A stretch of 6,476 nt of DNA from an archaeon UBA168 (GCA_002507085.1 DAYW01000047.1:14692-21167), one strand, 5' to 3'; shown: positions 1 to 5,916, counted from the stretch's first letter. Numbers and translations: made by a program. The notes: generated from the letters alone by a model not told the origin.

Positions 1-695
1 TTAGGCGGCTCCTCAAGCATATCGAGGGCCTCTACCAACGTCGGGCCAGTGTACCACGGCATGTTGGTGCTCTTTGTTACCAAGTTATCTCCCTTCCAAC
101 CTGAAACGGGAATCACTGGCACCTTATCCATCTTGTAACCTATCATTGACAGGAGCTTGGATATGCCGGCCTTTACCTCCTCGTACCTCTGTTGCGAGTA
201 GTTGACGGAGGGATCATCCATTTTGTTTATGGCAACGATGAGCTGGTTCACTCCCATGGTCTTGGCCAAGAAGGCGTGCTCCCTGGTTTGCCCAGTCGCT
301 CCTATTCCAGCTTCGTATTCACCCTTCTTCGCGGAGACAACAAGTATCGCTGCATCCGCTTGGCTAGTACCTGTCACCATGTTCTTAATGAAATCCCTGT
401 GACCAGGCGCGTCGATAAACGTGAAGAAGTGCTTGGGAGTCTCGAATCTCCAGAAGGAAAGGTCGATCGTTATACCGCGATCCCTTTCCTCCTTAAGCCT
501 GTCGAGAACCCACGCAAACTTGTTATCCTCTTCTCCTTTGGCCTTCGCAGCTGCCTCTATCTCTGCCATCTCTCTGGGATCAAGCGATCCCGTTAGGTAC
601 AGCAGGTTTCCCACTATGGTAGATTTGCCGTGATCAATATGACCTATTACCACCAGGTTAAGGTGGGGTTTTTTCAGGAATTCGGCCCCAGACAC
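1..695 (-). CDS. tuf: Translation elongation factor 1-alpha (aEF1A), N-terminal part, runs off the left edge
   Basis: GTPase that carries aminoacyl-tRNA to the ribosome A site in the cytoplasm. The window holds the first 231 codons (about half of a usual 420-435), covering the whole GTP-binding domain. Visible motifs: G1 P-loop GHIDHGKST (18-26), G2 with ERDRGIT (Thr76), G3 DAPGH (95-99), G4 NKMD (157-160) and G5 SGW (198-200). The last readable residues, LEEPP, are where domain 1 passes into domain 2. The start is GTG at 693-695: an in-frame TAA lies two codons upstream, no in-frame ATG fits, and GGTGAT (701-706) is a good Shine-Dalgarno match five bases ahead. The protein then begins MSGAEFLKKPHLNLV, matching the archaeal N-terminus. 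Ile in place of the usual Val in GHVDHGKS is mild variation. Family assignment is certain; the gene is truncated only by the window edge. Confidence 0.97.
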   Translation of the reverse strand, partial: MSGAEFLKKPHLNLVVIGHIDHGKSTIVGNLLYLTGSLDPREMAEIEAAAKAKGEEDNKFAWVLDRLKEERDRGITIDLSFWRFETPKHFFTFIDAPGHRDFIKNMVTGTSQADAAILVVSAKKGEYEAGIGATGQTREHAFLAKTMGVNQLIVAINKMDDPSVNYSQQRYEEVKAGISKLLSMIGYKMDKVPVIPVSGWKGDNLVTKSTNMPWYTGPTLVEALDMLEEPP

Positions 696-700
696 ACATT

Positions 701-706
701 ATCACC
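701..706 (-). promoter_or_regulatory. Shine-Dalgarno site of EF-1-alpha, supports the GTG start
   Basis: On the minus strand the bases read GGTGAT, complementary to the 3' end of archaeal 16S rRNA, five bases before the GTG start at 695. An out-of-frame ATG (697-699) lies one base after this site; its frame soon reaches a stop, so it is not the start. This is the clearest Shine-Dalgarno site in the window; the other genes look leaderless. Confidence 0.7.
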
Positions 707-729
707 CAATCAAAAGTTATATGATGCTG

Positions 730-737
730 CTTTTAAG
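730..737 (-). promoter_or_regulatory. TATA-like box of EF-1-alpha (CTTAAAAG)
   Basis: CTTAAAAG on the minus strand. Transcription about 26 bases downstream would start near 707, giving a leader of roughly 12 bases with the Shine-Dalgarno site at its very 5' end. The identical octamer precedes aIF2-beta at 4843-4850. This box implies EF-1-alpha has its own promoter despite the same-strand gene ending 88 bases upstream. Confidence 0.6.
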
Positions 738-783
738 CCTTAGTTGTTTTACAGCCACGGCACCAAATGGGGGAACTGAATTC

Positions 784-1407
784 TCAAACGGTCTTGCTTC
801 CTCCAAGGTTTATGATTAGAACGTTCAGCCCTGCCGATGCCTTCAGAAAGTCGTCCAGCGTATGCGGAACAAGCGAACTTTTTCCCTTTATAGCGTAGTG
901 CATTGGCACCACAAACTTGGGATTTAACGTTTTCGCAAGCTCGGCCGCCTCTTCGGGTCCCATTGTGAAATAGCCCCCAACAGGAATCATGAGGTAGTCG
1001 GCGTCCTTCACCTTAGCCGCTGTTTCAGGCGGCAACGAAGACGTGTCTCCAAGGTGCACGAAGCGCTTTCCCTCAACGGATATGGATATGGCTGAGCACT
1101 CTCCCCTTCCAGGGCCGTGGTCAGTCCTATAAGATGATAAAGCGAATCCAGGTATCAGCTCCATGGGCGCTTTCCCTATGCTCTTAACCCCGTCAAAGAT
1201 CTTCGCGCCGGAAAAGGGCTTAACGTAATCATGATCAGCATGATGGTGCGTTATTGCAACTCCCTCAACGCCACTTATGGCCTGGGGATAATCCTCTATT
1301 CTCAGGTTGAATCCCTCAAAGGCCCCTCCCTCATACGGATCTATTACCAGCTTGTGCCCTGCGCTCTGCAAAACGAAGCATGAATGACCCAGGTAGGTTA
1401 TCTGCAT
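784..1407 (-). CDS. UPF0173 family metal-dependent hydrolase (metallo-beta-lactamase fold)
   Basis: A 207-residue protein of the YtkL/UPF0173 branch of the metallo-beta-lactamase superfamily; members are predicted zinc hydrolases with no settled substrate. The metal-binding set is intact: opening strand with GHSCF (7-11), VIDP (21-24), the signature H54-x-H56-x-D58-H59 within THHHADHD, a TDHGP element (95-99), HLGDT (118-122, Asp121 a likely bridging ligand) and PMHY (His170). Length is a little under the 220-230 typical of the family, mostly from short loops. No signal peptide is visible, so it is probably cytoplasmic. The ATG at 1405-1407 has no Shine-Dalgarno site but sits about 27 bases after a TATA-like box, suggesting a leaderless mRNA. 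It lies 88 bases upstream of EF-1-alpha on the same strand and is divergent from the nicotinate phosphoribosyltransferase; neither neighbour hints at a substrate. Confidence 0.92.
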   Translation of the reverse strand: MQITYLGHSCFVLQSAGHKLVIDPYEGGAFEGFNLRIEDYPQAISGVEGVAITHHHADHDYVKPFSGAKIFDGVKSIGKAPMELIPGFALSSYRTDHGPGRGECSAISISVEGKRFVHLGDTSSLPPETAAKVKDADYLMIPVGGYFTMGPEEAAELAKTLNPKFVVPMHYAIKGKSSLVPHTLDDFLKASAGLNVLIINLGGSKTV

Positions 1408-1430
1408 TTGTTATCCATTATCGCCGCACC

Positions 1431-1438
1431 TTATATTT
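1431..1438 (-). promoter_or_regulatory. TATA-like box of the UPF0173 hydrolase gene
   Basis: AAATATAA on the minus strand, inside an A-rich run. Its centre is about 27 bases from the ATG at 1407, so the predicted transcript would begin at or next to the start codon (leaderless). This box and the one at 1515-1523 account for the 137-base divergent gap 1408-1544, in which I see no gene or RNA. Confidence 0.55.
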
Positions 1439-1514
1439 TTTTACTCGCATTGAGCGCATCAAAGGCAAGCCAAGGCCACGTAACTATGACAGGCAGTGCG
1501 TCTGCCCTCGCAAG

Positions 1515-1523
1515 AAATAAATA
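1515..1523 (+). promoter_or_regulatory. TATA-like box of the nicotinate phosphoribosyltransferase gene
   Basis: AAATAAATA, centred about 26 bases before the ATG at 1545, predicts a leaderless transcript. A second AT-rich stretch (AATATATAG, 1531-1539) is too close to the start to act as the TATA box for this start codon. Confidence 0.5.
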
Positions 1524-1544
1524 CGATGTCAATATATAGTTAAG

Positions 1545-2738
1545 ATGTTTTTCATACCCACAGAGAACGATCTGAAATCAGGCGATGTATCAGATCTGTA
1601 CTTCAAGGTAACAGAACAGGTGTTAAGGCGTGCGGGAAGAAATCCCTACGTCACGATGGAGGTTTTCACCAAAGCCCTTCCGGAGCCCTATAACTTCGGA
1701 ATATTGTCTGGCCTTGACGATGTCACAGAGCTGCTTACAGATGTCCCAGTAGATGCCTACGCAATCGACGAAGGGGAGATCTTCTTCCCAGAGGAGCCAG
1801 TGCTCGTGATAAAGGGAAGATACCTTGACTTTGCGACTTACGAGCCGGAGATATTGGGCTTTCTGTGTGAGGCATCGGGGGCAGCGAGCAGGGCCGCACG
1901 CATGAGGCTAGCCGTTGGGCCAGATAAATCGCTTTTTGCGTTCGGGACAAGGCGCTCCCATCCATCCTCTGCGCTTGCTAAGGAAAAAGCAGCACTTGAA
2001 GGAGGATTCAACGGCACCTCGAACGTTCTAGCTGCAAGGCTTCTGGGAGTAAAACCCGTGGGCACTATACCTCACGCGATGGTTCTGGCATTTAGCACAA
2101 GAGAGCATCCCTTCAACCAAGAGGAGGCGTTTCGCGCTTACGACATGTATGCCCCACCCGACTCCCCTCGCACTATACTCATAGATACGTTCTTCACACC
2201 ACGCGCGGAAGCCCTGATAGCAGCCAAAGCGCTTGGAAGCCATCTCCAGGGAGTCCGCATAGATTCAGGAGACCTTGACAAGGAGGCTGAAGAAGTGCGC
2301 TGGGAGCTCAAGCAAATGGGGCTCGACGTAAAGATAACTCTAAGCGGCGGGCTCAACGAATACAAGCTGGAAGAGCTAGCACAGCATGCCGATGCTTTTG
2401 GCGTTGGCAACGCCGTCACGGATGCACCAACCATAGACTTCGGCATGAAGATAAGCGAGGTTGATGGATTCCCGATATCAAAAACCGGCCACATGAGCGG
2501 CGCTAAGCAAGTGTACAGGGACTATGAGAACTGGATTGACTACGTCGTTCCAGAGGGCAAGCAGTTCTCAAAGGGAACGCAGTTGCTAAAGCCGCTAATA
2601 TTGCACGGGAAGCCGGTAAGGGATAAAAAGCCGATCGCTGACATAACGAAAAGAAACGTAGAGAGGCTCTTCTCAATGCCCAAGGAACTAAGAGACCTCC
2701 ACAACAGAAGCGCCCCTAGGGTTCGCTTCATGATATGA
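1545..2738 (+). CDS. pncB: Nicotinate phosphoribosyltransferase
   Basis: Converts nicotinate and PRPP, with ATP hydrolysis, to nicotinate mononucleotide, the entry step of the Preiss-Handler NAD salvage route in the cytoplasm. The 397-residue length fits archaeal members. Visible landmarks: N-terminal substrate domain with SDLYF (16-20), GTRRSHP (134-140), GGFNGTSN (153-160), GTIPHAM (173-179; His177 at the position of the histidine phosphorylated in this family), RIDSGDL (238-244) and SGGLNE (267-272), then FGVGN (285-289), the last two in the PRPP phosphate-binding region. The C-terminal part has no cysteines, unlike the Thermoplasma enzyme, which I recall has a zinc-knuckle-like C-terminal insert. 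A TATA-like box about 26 bases before the ATG, without a Shine-Dalgarno site, points to a leaderless mRNA. No other NAD gene is nearby. A nicotinamide-specific enzyme is less likely given these motifs. Confidence 0.95.
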   Translation: MFFIPTENDLKSGDVSDLYFKVTEQVLRRAGRNPYVTMEVFTKALPEPYNFGILSGLDDVTELLTDVPVDAYAIDEGEIFFPEEPVLVIKGRYLDFATYEPEILGFLCEASGAASRAARMRLAVGPDKSLFAFGTRRSHPSSALAKEKAALEGGFNGTSNVLAARLLGVKPVGTIPHAMVLAFSTREHPFNQEEAFRAYDMYAPPDSPRTILIDTFFTPRAEALIAAKALGSHLQGVRIDSGDLDKEAEEVRWELKQMGLDVKITLSGGLNEYKLEELAQHADAFGVGNAVTDAPTIDFGMKISEVDGFPISKTGHMSGAKQVYRDYENWIDYVVPEGKQFSKGTQLLKPLILHGKPVRDKKPIADITKRNVERLFSMPKELRDLHNRSAPRVRFMI

Positions 2739-2754
2739 CCAACAGCGCACAAAA

Positions 2755-2762
2755 GTTTTTAT
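2755..2762 (+). promoter_or_regulatory. TATA-like box of the flavodiiron gene; decides its start
   Basis: GTTTTTAT lies 23-24 bases before the in-frame ATG at 2782 but only four bases before the upstream ATG at 2767. An archaeal TATA box cannot serve a transcript that includes 2767, so the box favours a leaderless mRNA starting at 2782. Confidence 0.5.
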
Positions 2763-2781
2763 CTGCATGAGCCATGACTTT

Positions 2782-3975
2782 ATGGTCTCGTACATCATAA
2801 GGAAGATCTCGAACTCCGTAACGCTTTTGCGGCTCAACGACACTGACGTGAAGTACTTCGAGGCAAACTGGCACATCCCAGAGGGCATCACCTACAACGC
2901 GTACGTCGTAAAGGGCAAGGAGGGCGCGGTCCTAATCGACCTATGGAAGCAGAAATACTCAGGTCTTTTTCTGGAAGCGCTGAAGCAGGTCATAGACCCG
3001 GCTGAGATCCGTTACGTTGTTGTGAACCACGCGGAACCCGATCACACGGGTGCCCTTGAAGCGTTTTCAGAGATAAACCCCAACGCAGTTGTAGTTGGGT
3101 TCCCCATAGCCGAGGGACTGCTGAGAGCAAAGTACAGCTTCAAAAACCAGTTTAAACCCCTCAAAAATGATGAAGTCCTTTCCCTGCCAGATATCACGCT
3201 CAAATTCATCTATACGCCCTGGGTACATTGGCCGGAAACCATGATGACTTACTACGAACAAGAAGGCATCCTGTTCACATGCGATGCATTTGGATCCTAC
3301 TCGATTCCGGACGGAATCGATGATGAAGTAGCAAATAAAGAGTACGAGCATTACTCTGAAAAGTACCTAGCAACCGTCATAGGATCCTACAGGGATAACC
3401 TGCTGAAAAACATTGAGAAGCTAAAGCAGGAGGGAATAAAGCCGGCCATCATAGCGCCTTCTCACGGCCTCATCTGGTCCAAGAACCCAGAAAAAATCAT
3501 ACAACTGTACACGAGATGGGCGCGTGGCGAGTCGGATGAAAAGAAGGTTGTGATCGTTTATGCCTCCATGTATGGGTCTGTGGAGGATGTGATAAAAAAG
3601 ATAAAGGAAGGCCTTCCAGACGCGGACTTCAAGACGTTTGCTTTTACCGATGACAGGAGGGACGACATAGAGGATGCGCTGACCGAAGCCAACAGCGCTA
3701 AGGCCATAATTATAGCTTCTCCAACTTATGAAGTCGGACCTCACATATCCATAGCTCAGGTCATCGATGTATTTTCGATGAAGATGAAGGGGCTAAACAA
3801 GCCAGCGATCCTGCTTACCTCGTACGGGTGGAGTTCCACAGCGGACAAAAGAAACCTCAAGGCCATGCAGGATGCTGGGTTTAAGGTCGTAGATCAAGCC
3901 ACGTTTAAAGAAAAAATCCCGGATAGCGACCTTAAAAGGATAATAAACTCCATCTCTGCTGTTTTAAGATCATAG
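2782..3975 (+). CDS. fprA: A-type flavoprotein / flavodiiron protein (FprA family oxygen or NO reductase)
   Basis: Cytoplasmic flavodiiron protein reducing O2 to water or NO to N2O; in methanogens the family takes electrons from F420H2, elsewhere from rubredoxin. The donor here is unknown. An N-terminal metallo-beta-lactamase-like domain (to about residue 250) keeps every diiron ligand, numbered from this start: H83-x-E85-x-D87-H88, H149 (WVHWPE), D168 (CDAFG) and H228 (PSHG), with spacings of 60, 18 and 59 residues close to the classic pattern. A C-terminal flavodoxin domain (about 255-397) has the FMN phosphate loop ASMYGSVE, then SPTYEVGP and SYGWSS. No rubredoxin or flavin-reductase domain is fused. 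An in-frame ATG at 2767 adds five residues, but the TATA-like box at 2755-2762 and the usual family N-terminus favour 2782. It follows the phosphoribosyltransferase gene by 43 bases but probably has its own promoter. Confidence 0.94.
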   Translation: MVSYIIRKISNSVTLLRLNDTDVKYFEANWHIPEGITYNAYVVKGKEGAVLIDLWKQKYSGLFLEALKQVIDPAEIRYVVVNHAEPDHTGALEAFSEINPNAVVVGFPIAEGLLRAKYSFKNQFKPLKNDEVLSLPDITLKFIYTPWVHWPETMMTYYEQEGILFTCDAFGSYSIPDGIDDEVANKEYEHYSEKYLATVIGSYRDNLLKNIEKLKQEGIKPAIIAPSHGLIWSKNPEKIIQLYTRWARGESDEKKVVIVYASMYGSVEDVIKKIKEGLPDADFKTFAFTDDRRDDIEDALTEANSAKAIIIASPTYEVGPHISIAQVIDVFSMKMKGLNKPAILLTSYGWSSTADKRNLKAMQDAGFKVVDQATFKEKIPDSDLKRIINSISAVLRS

Positions 3976-3998
3976 CCGTGAGCAGGCTTTCCAATACC

Positions 3999-4006
3999 TA
4001 TAAAAA
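3999..4006 (+). promoter_or_regulatory. TATA-like box of tRNA-Arg(UCG)
   Basis: TATAAAAA, centred about 22 bases before the tRNA 5' end. It lies just after the flavodiiron stop codon and suggests the tRNA is transcribed separately. Confidence 0.5.
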
Positions 4007-4015
4007 TTTCTTTTT
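4007..4015 (+). terminator. Possible T-rich terminator after the flavodiiron gene
   Basis: TTTCTTTTT, 32 bases after the flavodiiron stop codon. Archaeal RNA polymerase can terminate at T-rich tracts without a hairpin, so this is a candidate end for the upstream transcript. It sits between the tRNA TATA-like box and the tRNA, so it could also be only AT-rich promoter sequence. Confidence 0.3.
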
Positions 4016-4024
4016 GATAACAAC

Positions 4025-4100
4025 GGGCCCGTGGCCCATTATGGATTAGGGCGCAGGCCTTCGAAGCCTGTATCAGTGGGTTCGAATCCCACCGGGCCCG
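4025..4100 (+). tRNA. tRNA-Arg (anticodon UCG), complete, no intron
   Basis: A full cloverleaf of 76 bases ending at the discriminator. Acceptor GGGCCCG (4025-4031) pairs perfectly with CGGGCCC (4093-4099); the D stem GCCC/GGGC encloses an 11-base loop with the conserved GG; anticodon stem CAGGC/GCCTG; loop CTTCGAA with anticodon TCG (4061-4063), reading CGA and perhaps other CGN codons; five-base variable region; T stem GTGGG/CCCAC with loop TTCGAAT. Discriminator G at 4100. The following CAA shows that CCA is not encoded and must be added after transcription. There is no intron. The next gene is convergent. Confidence 0.97.
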
Positions 4101-4176
4101 CAAGCCCAGAGCATTTCGCAGGCCTTATGCGCCAAAAACCTCTGGAGGGCGCCTCACCCTAAGGAAAGCCATCAAA

Positions 4177-4791
4177 TCATCGTTCCAGAAGCTTCTTGCT
4201 CTTCACGTTCCCCTCGGAATCCAGCTCATAAACTATGGGAACTCCCGTTGGTATCTCAAGTAGCGGGATGTCTTTTTCGGAGATCTTCTCAAGGTACATA
4301 ACGATGGACCTCAGGCTATTTCCGTGCGCCACAACCAATACGTTTTTGCCCATCTTTATGTCTGTTAATATGCAGTTCTCAAAGAAGGGCACTGTCCTCT
4401 TTTGGGTGTCCTTTAGGCTTTCGCCGTTTGGCGGGGCCACGTCGTAACTCCTGCGCCACAAATGAACCTGCTCATCTCCGTACCGCTTTGCGGTTTCCGC
4501 CTTATTTAATCCTTGGAGGTCACCATAATGCCTCTCATTCAGGTGCGCGTCCTTTATTATGGGCATGTTCACTTGCATGCTCTTAAGACAAAGCTCAAGC
4601 GTCTCGATGGCCCTGCTTAAGACGCTGGTATACGCGACATCAAACTTTATTCCCTCTTTTTTCAGCAACTCTCCTGCATGCATGGCCTCCTTTCTGCCCT
4701 TGTCTGTGAGCGGAACATCCACCCATCCCGTGAACCTGTTCTCAGCATTCCACAGAGATTCTCCATGCCTTATTAAACACAGATATGCCAT
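4177..4791 (-). CDS. gpmA: 2,3-bisphosphoglycerate-dependent phosphoglycerate mutase, short form
   Basis: Interconverts 3- and 2-phosphoglycerate through a phosphohistidine in glycolysis and gluconeogenesis. Catalytic motifs are present: LIRHGES with the phosphorylated His9, NRFTGW (18-23), SRA with Arg60, LNERHYGDLQG with Glu86, WRRS (112-115) and AHGNSLR with His156. The match extends through IPTGVP (190-195), which separates it from generic histidine phosphatases. It has 204 residues against about 250 for the E. coli enzyme: the loop between PP (120-121) and GESL is reduced to one Asn, removing about 25 residues, and the C-terminal tail is short. Many archaea use the unrelated cofactor-independent mutase, so this form in an archaeon is noteworthy. 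The ATG at 4789-4791 has no clear Shine-Dalgarno site. It is divergent from aIF2-beta and convergent with the tRNA. Confidence 0.93.
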   Translation of the reverse strand: MAYLCLIRHGESLWNAENRFTGWVDVPLTDKGRKEAMHAGELLKKEGIKFDVAYTSVLSRAIETLELCLKSMQVNMPIIKDAHLNERHYGDLQGLNKAETAKRYGDEQVHLWRRSYDVAPPNGESLKDTQKRTVPFFENCILTDIKMGKNVLVVAHGNSLRSIVMYLEKISEKDIPLLEIPTGVPIVYELDSEGNVKSKKLLER

Positions 4792-4814
4792 TTTTCAACG
4801 GAAATCGACCGCAC

Positions 4815-4822
4815 GGATATGG
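4815..4822 (-). promoter_or_regulatory. Weak TATA-like box of the phosphoglycerate mutase gene
   Basis: CCATATCC on the minus strand, centred about 28 bases before the ATG at 4791. The position suits a leaderless transcript, but the sequence is a poor match to the other boxes in the window, so this is a tentative call. Confidence 0.3.
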
Positions 4823-4842
4823 GGTTTTCGGCTTTGCTCACG

Positions 4843-4850
4843 CTTAAAAG
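4843..4850 (+). promoter_or_regulatory. TATA-like box of the aIF2-beta/DUF424 pair (CTTAAAAG)
   Basis: CTTAAAAG, identical to the EF-1-alpha box, centred 23-24 bases before the ATG at 4870. This predicts a transcript starting at the ATG and argues against the longer in-frame start at 4819, which lies upstream of the box. Confidence 0.6.
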
Positions 4851-4869
4851 TAGCCGTAAGGTTGAAATC

Positions 4870-5295
4870 ATGGTAGACAAGTTCGATTATAAGCAGCTTT
4901 TGCAAAGGCTAATGAATAACCTCCCTGAAAAGAGCACCAAAAGCGACTGGTTTGAAGTACCTCGTGCTCAGCTTTCGGTAACGCGCAAGAGATCCGAGAT
5001 CGAGAACTTCAAGGAGATATGCGACCTTTTCCAGAGAGAACCGCAGCAGCTCTACCTTTACCTCACAAAAAGGCTAGGAGCTGCCGGCACCATCGAGGGA
5101 AACAAGCTGGTCCTTAACAACCAGGTTTCCCAAGAACAAGTCGACGCCTTGATAAAGAAATACTACGAAGAGTACGTTCGCTGCCCAGTCTGTGGGAGAC
5201 CCGACACAGTGCTGGAGAAGAAAGGGCGCCTTTACTTCTTGAAGTGCCTTGCCTGCGGAGCAGAAACGCCGGTTAAGAACCCGCTCAAAGGCTGA
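4870..5295 (+). CDS. Translation initiation factor aIF2 subunit beta
   Basis: Beta subunit of the heterotrimeric aIF2, which delivers initiator Met-tRNA to the small ribosomal subunit. With this start the protein has 141 residues, the normal archaeal size. An N-terminal segment with DYKQLLQRL (6-14), expected to bind the gamma subunit, is followed by a central alpha/beta domain (about 25-100) and a C-terminal zinc ribbon with C105-P-V-C108 and C126-L-A-C129, then GAETPVK. Family identity is clear along the whole length. A longer reading from the in-frame ATG at 4819 would add 17 residues (MGFSALLTLKSSRKVEI) that lie over the promoter box, so I reject it. The stop overlaps the DUF424 start by one base (TGATG), implying one mRNA and coupled translation. 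Confidence 0.96.
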   Translation: MVDKFDYKQLLQRLMNNLPEKSTKSDWFEVPRAQLSVTRKRSEIENFKEICDLFQREPQQLYLYLTKRLGAAGTIEGNKLVLNNQVSQEQVDALIKKYYEEYVRCPVCGRPDTVLEKKGRLYFLKCLACGAETPVKNPLKG

Positions 5296-5600
5296 TGGCG
5301 TTGTTCTCCTTGGGACGCCACGAATCCGAGAACGGTCTTGTAATAGGGCTATGCGACGCCGATATACTGGGAAAAACAATCTCCTGCGACGAGGCCTCAC
5401 TCTTCGTTGACCCCCGGTTTTACGGAGGCTCGCTTATCAGCGAAGACCAGCTCGAAGACGTGTTTCGCTCAGCCTATGTGATAAACATTTTGGGCAATAA
5501 CGCGGTTAGAGCATGCGAGGCCAAAAACCTAATAAAAAAGGGTTCCGCTAGGCTCATCTGTGGAGTCCTTCACGTTCAGCTCCTTCTTAGCCAGCCGTAG
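5295..5600 (+). CDS. DUF424 family protein, function unknown
   Basis: A 101-residue protein matching the DUF424 family of small archaeal proteins with no established biochemical role. Features that fit: CDADILGK (20-27), a short acidic stretch leading to RFYGG (41-45), a helix with ANxxG-like spacing (NILGNNAVRACE, 64-75), and a C-terminal ICGVLHVQ (88-95), where relatives usually have a GVPHAQ-like motif. There is no signal peptide or membrane segment. It starts on the last base of the aIF2-beta stop codon, so it is almost certainly cotranscribed and coupled with that factor; a weak AAAGG precedes the ATG. The link hints at a role near translation initiation or RNA, but that is inference from position only. 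Its stop is one base from the stop of the opposing winged-helix gene. Confidence 0.85.
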   Translation: MALFSLGRHESENGLVIGLCDADILGKTISCDEASLFVDPRFYGGSLISEDQLEDVFRSAYVINILGNNAVRACEAKNLIKKGSARLICGVLHVQLLLSQP

Positions 5601-5601
5601 C

Positions 5602-5877
5602 TCAGGTTATTGCCTTATAGCCCTCTTCCGTGAGCCCAAACAGGGCTCCCCTCCCTCCAAATCTCTTTACCAAACCCTTCTTTTCCACGTTCTTGGAAAC
5701 TATGTAGCAGTAAACAGTTCCCATACCAGCAACCTCAGATATCCTCTTTATGGTACTTGGCTCGCCGATCTTAAGCAACGCAGTTAAGAACTTCCTCTCG
5801 CCCTTGGTAAGTATTTTAATCTGCTTCGTAGCTTCGCTCTCGTCAACCCAATTACCATTTATTAAAATCTTTGTCAA
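5602..5877 (-). CDS. Small winged-helix DNA-binding protein, putative transcription regulator
   Basis: A 91-residue protein. Residues about 25-90 look like a MarR/PadR-type winged helix: a helix GERKFLTALLKIG (26-38), a helix-turn-helix around 41-66 (STIKRISEVAG, then GTVYCYIVSKNVEKKG), and a wing with basic, Gly-rich KRFGGRGALFGLT (71-83) closing on EEGYKAI. Such an ending is typical of small archaeal one-domain regulators. The first 20 residues (hydrophobic, then acidic) match nothing I recognise. The start is TTG (5875-5877): an in-frame TAA lies two codons upstream and the first in-frame ATG is at residue 51, too late. GGAT lies six bases before the TTG, and a TATA-like box 5907-5914 fits a leader of about seven bases. 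Target genes are unknown; autoregulation through the nearby palindromes is possible. Confidence 0.75.
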   Translation of the reverse strand: MTKILINGNWVDESEATKQIKILTKGERKFLTALLKIGEPSTIKRISEVAGMGTVYCYIVSKNVEKKGLVKRFGGRGALFGLTEEGYKAIT

Positions 5878-5906
5878 GATTTATCCTGTGATACTAATAT
5901 TACCAT

Positions 5907-5914
5907 AATATAAG
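5907..5914 (-). promoter_or_regulatory. TATA-like box of the winged-helix gene
   Basis: CTTATATT on the minus strand, centred about 33 bases before the TTG start; transcription would begin near 5884, leaving a very short leader. The palindrome TTTCGAAA (5917-5924) starts three bases upstream of this box, where the TFB recognition element would be, so a protein bound there could affect initiation. Confidence 0.45.
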
Positions 5915-5916
5915 CA

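Noticed and set aside
192..596. Plus-strand open frame of 134 residues
   Set aside because: It lies entirely opposite EF-1-alpha, whose GTPase motifs are unmistakable, and its product has no recognisable domain; it is a shadow of that gene.
2138..2494. Minus-strand open frame of 118 residues
   Set aside because: It is antisense to the phosphoribosyltransferase motifs, has low-complexity Ser/Ala-rich content and no promoter; a shadow.
2540..2752. Minus-strand open frame of 70 residues at the end of the phosphoribosyltransferase gene
   Set aside because: It is antisense to the C-terminus of that gene and its content is not protein-like.
3894..4103. Minus-strand open frame of 69 residues running across the tRNA
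   Set aside because: It overlaps a perfect tRNA-Arg cloverleaf and the end of the flavodiiron gene, so it is not credible as a gene.
4104..4150. Imperfect inverted repeat (CCAGAG at 4106-4111 and CTCTGG at 4140-4145) as a terminator after the tRNA
   Set aside because: The stem is only six pairs with a 28-base loop, no T tract follows, and archaeal termination does not need a hairpin; probably chance.
4559..4876. Plus-strand open frame of 105 residues opposite the mutase
   Set aside because: It is antisense to the mutase catalytic region and runs into the aIF2-beta promoter; no family features.
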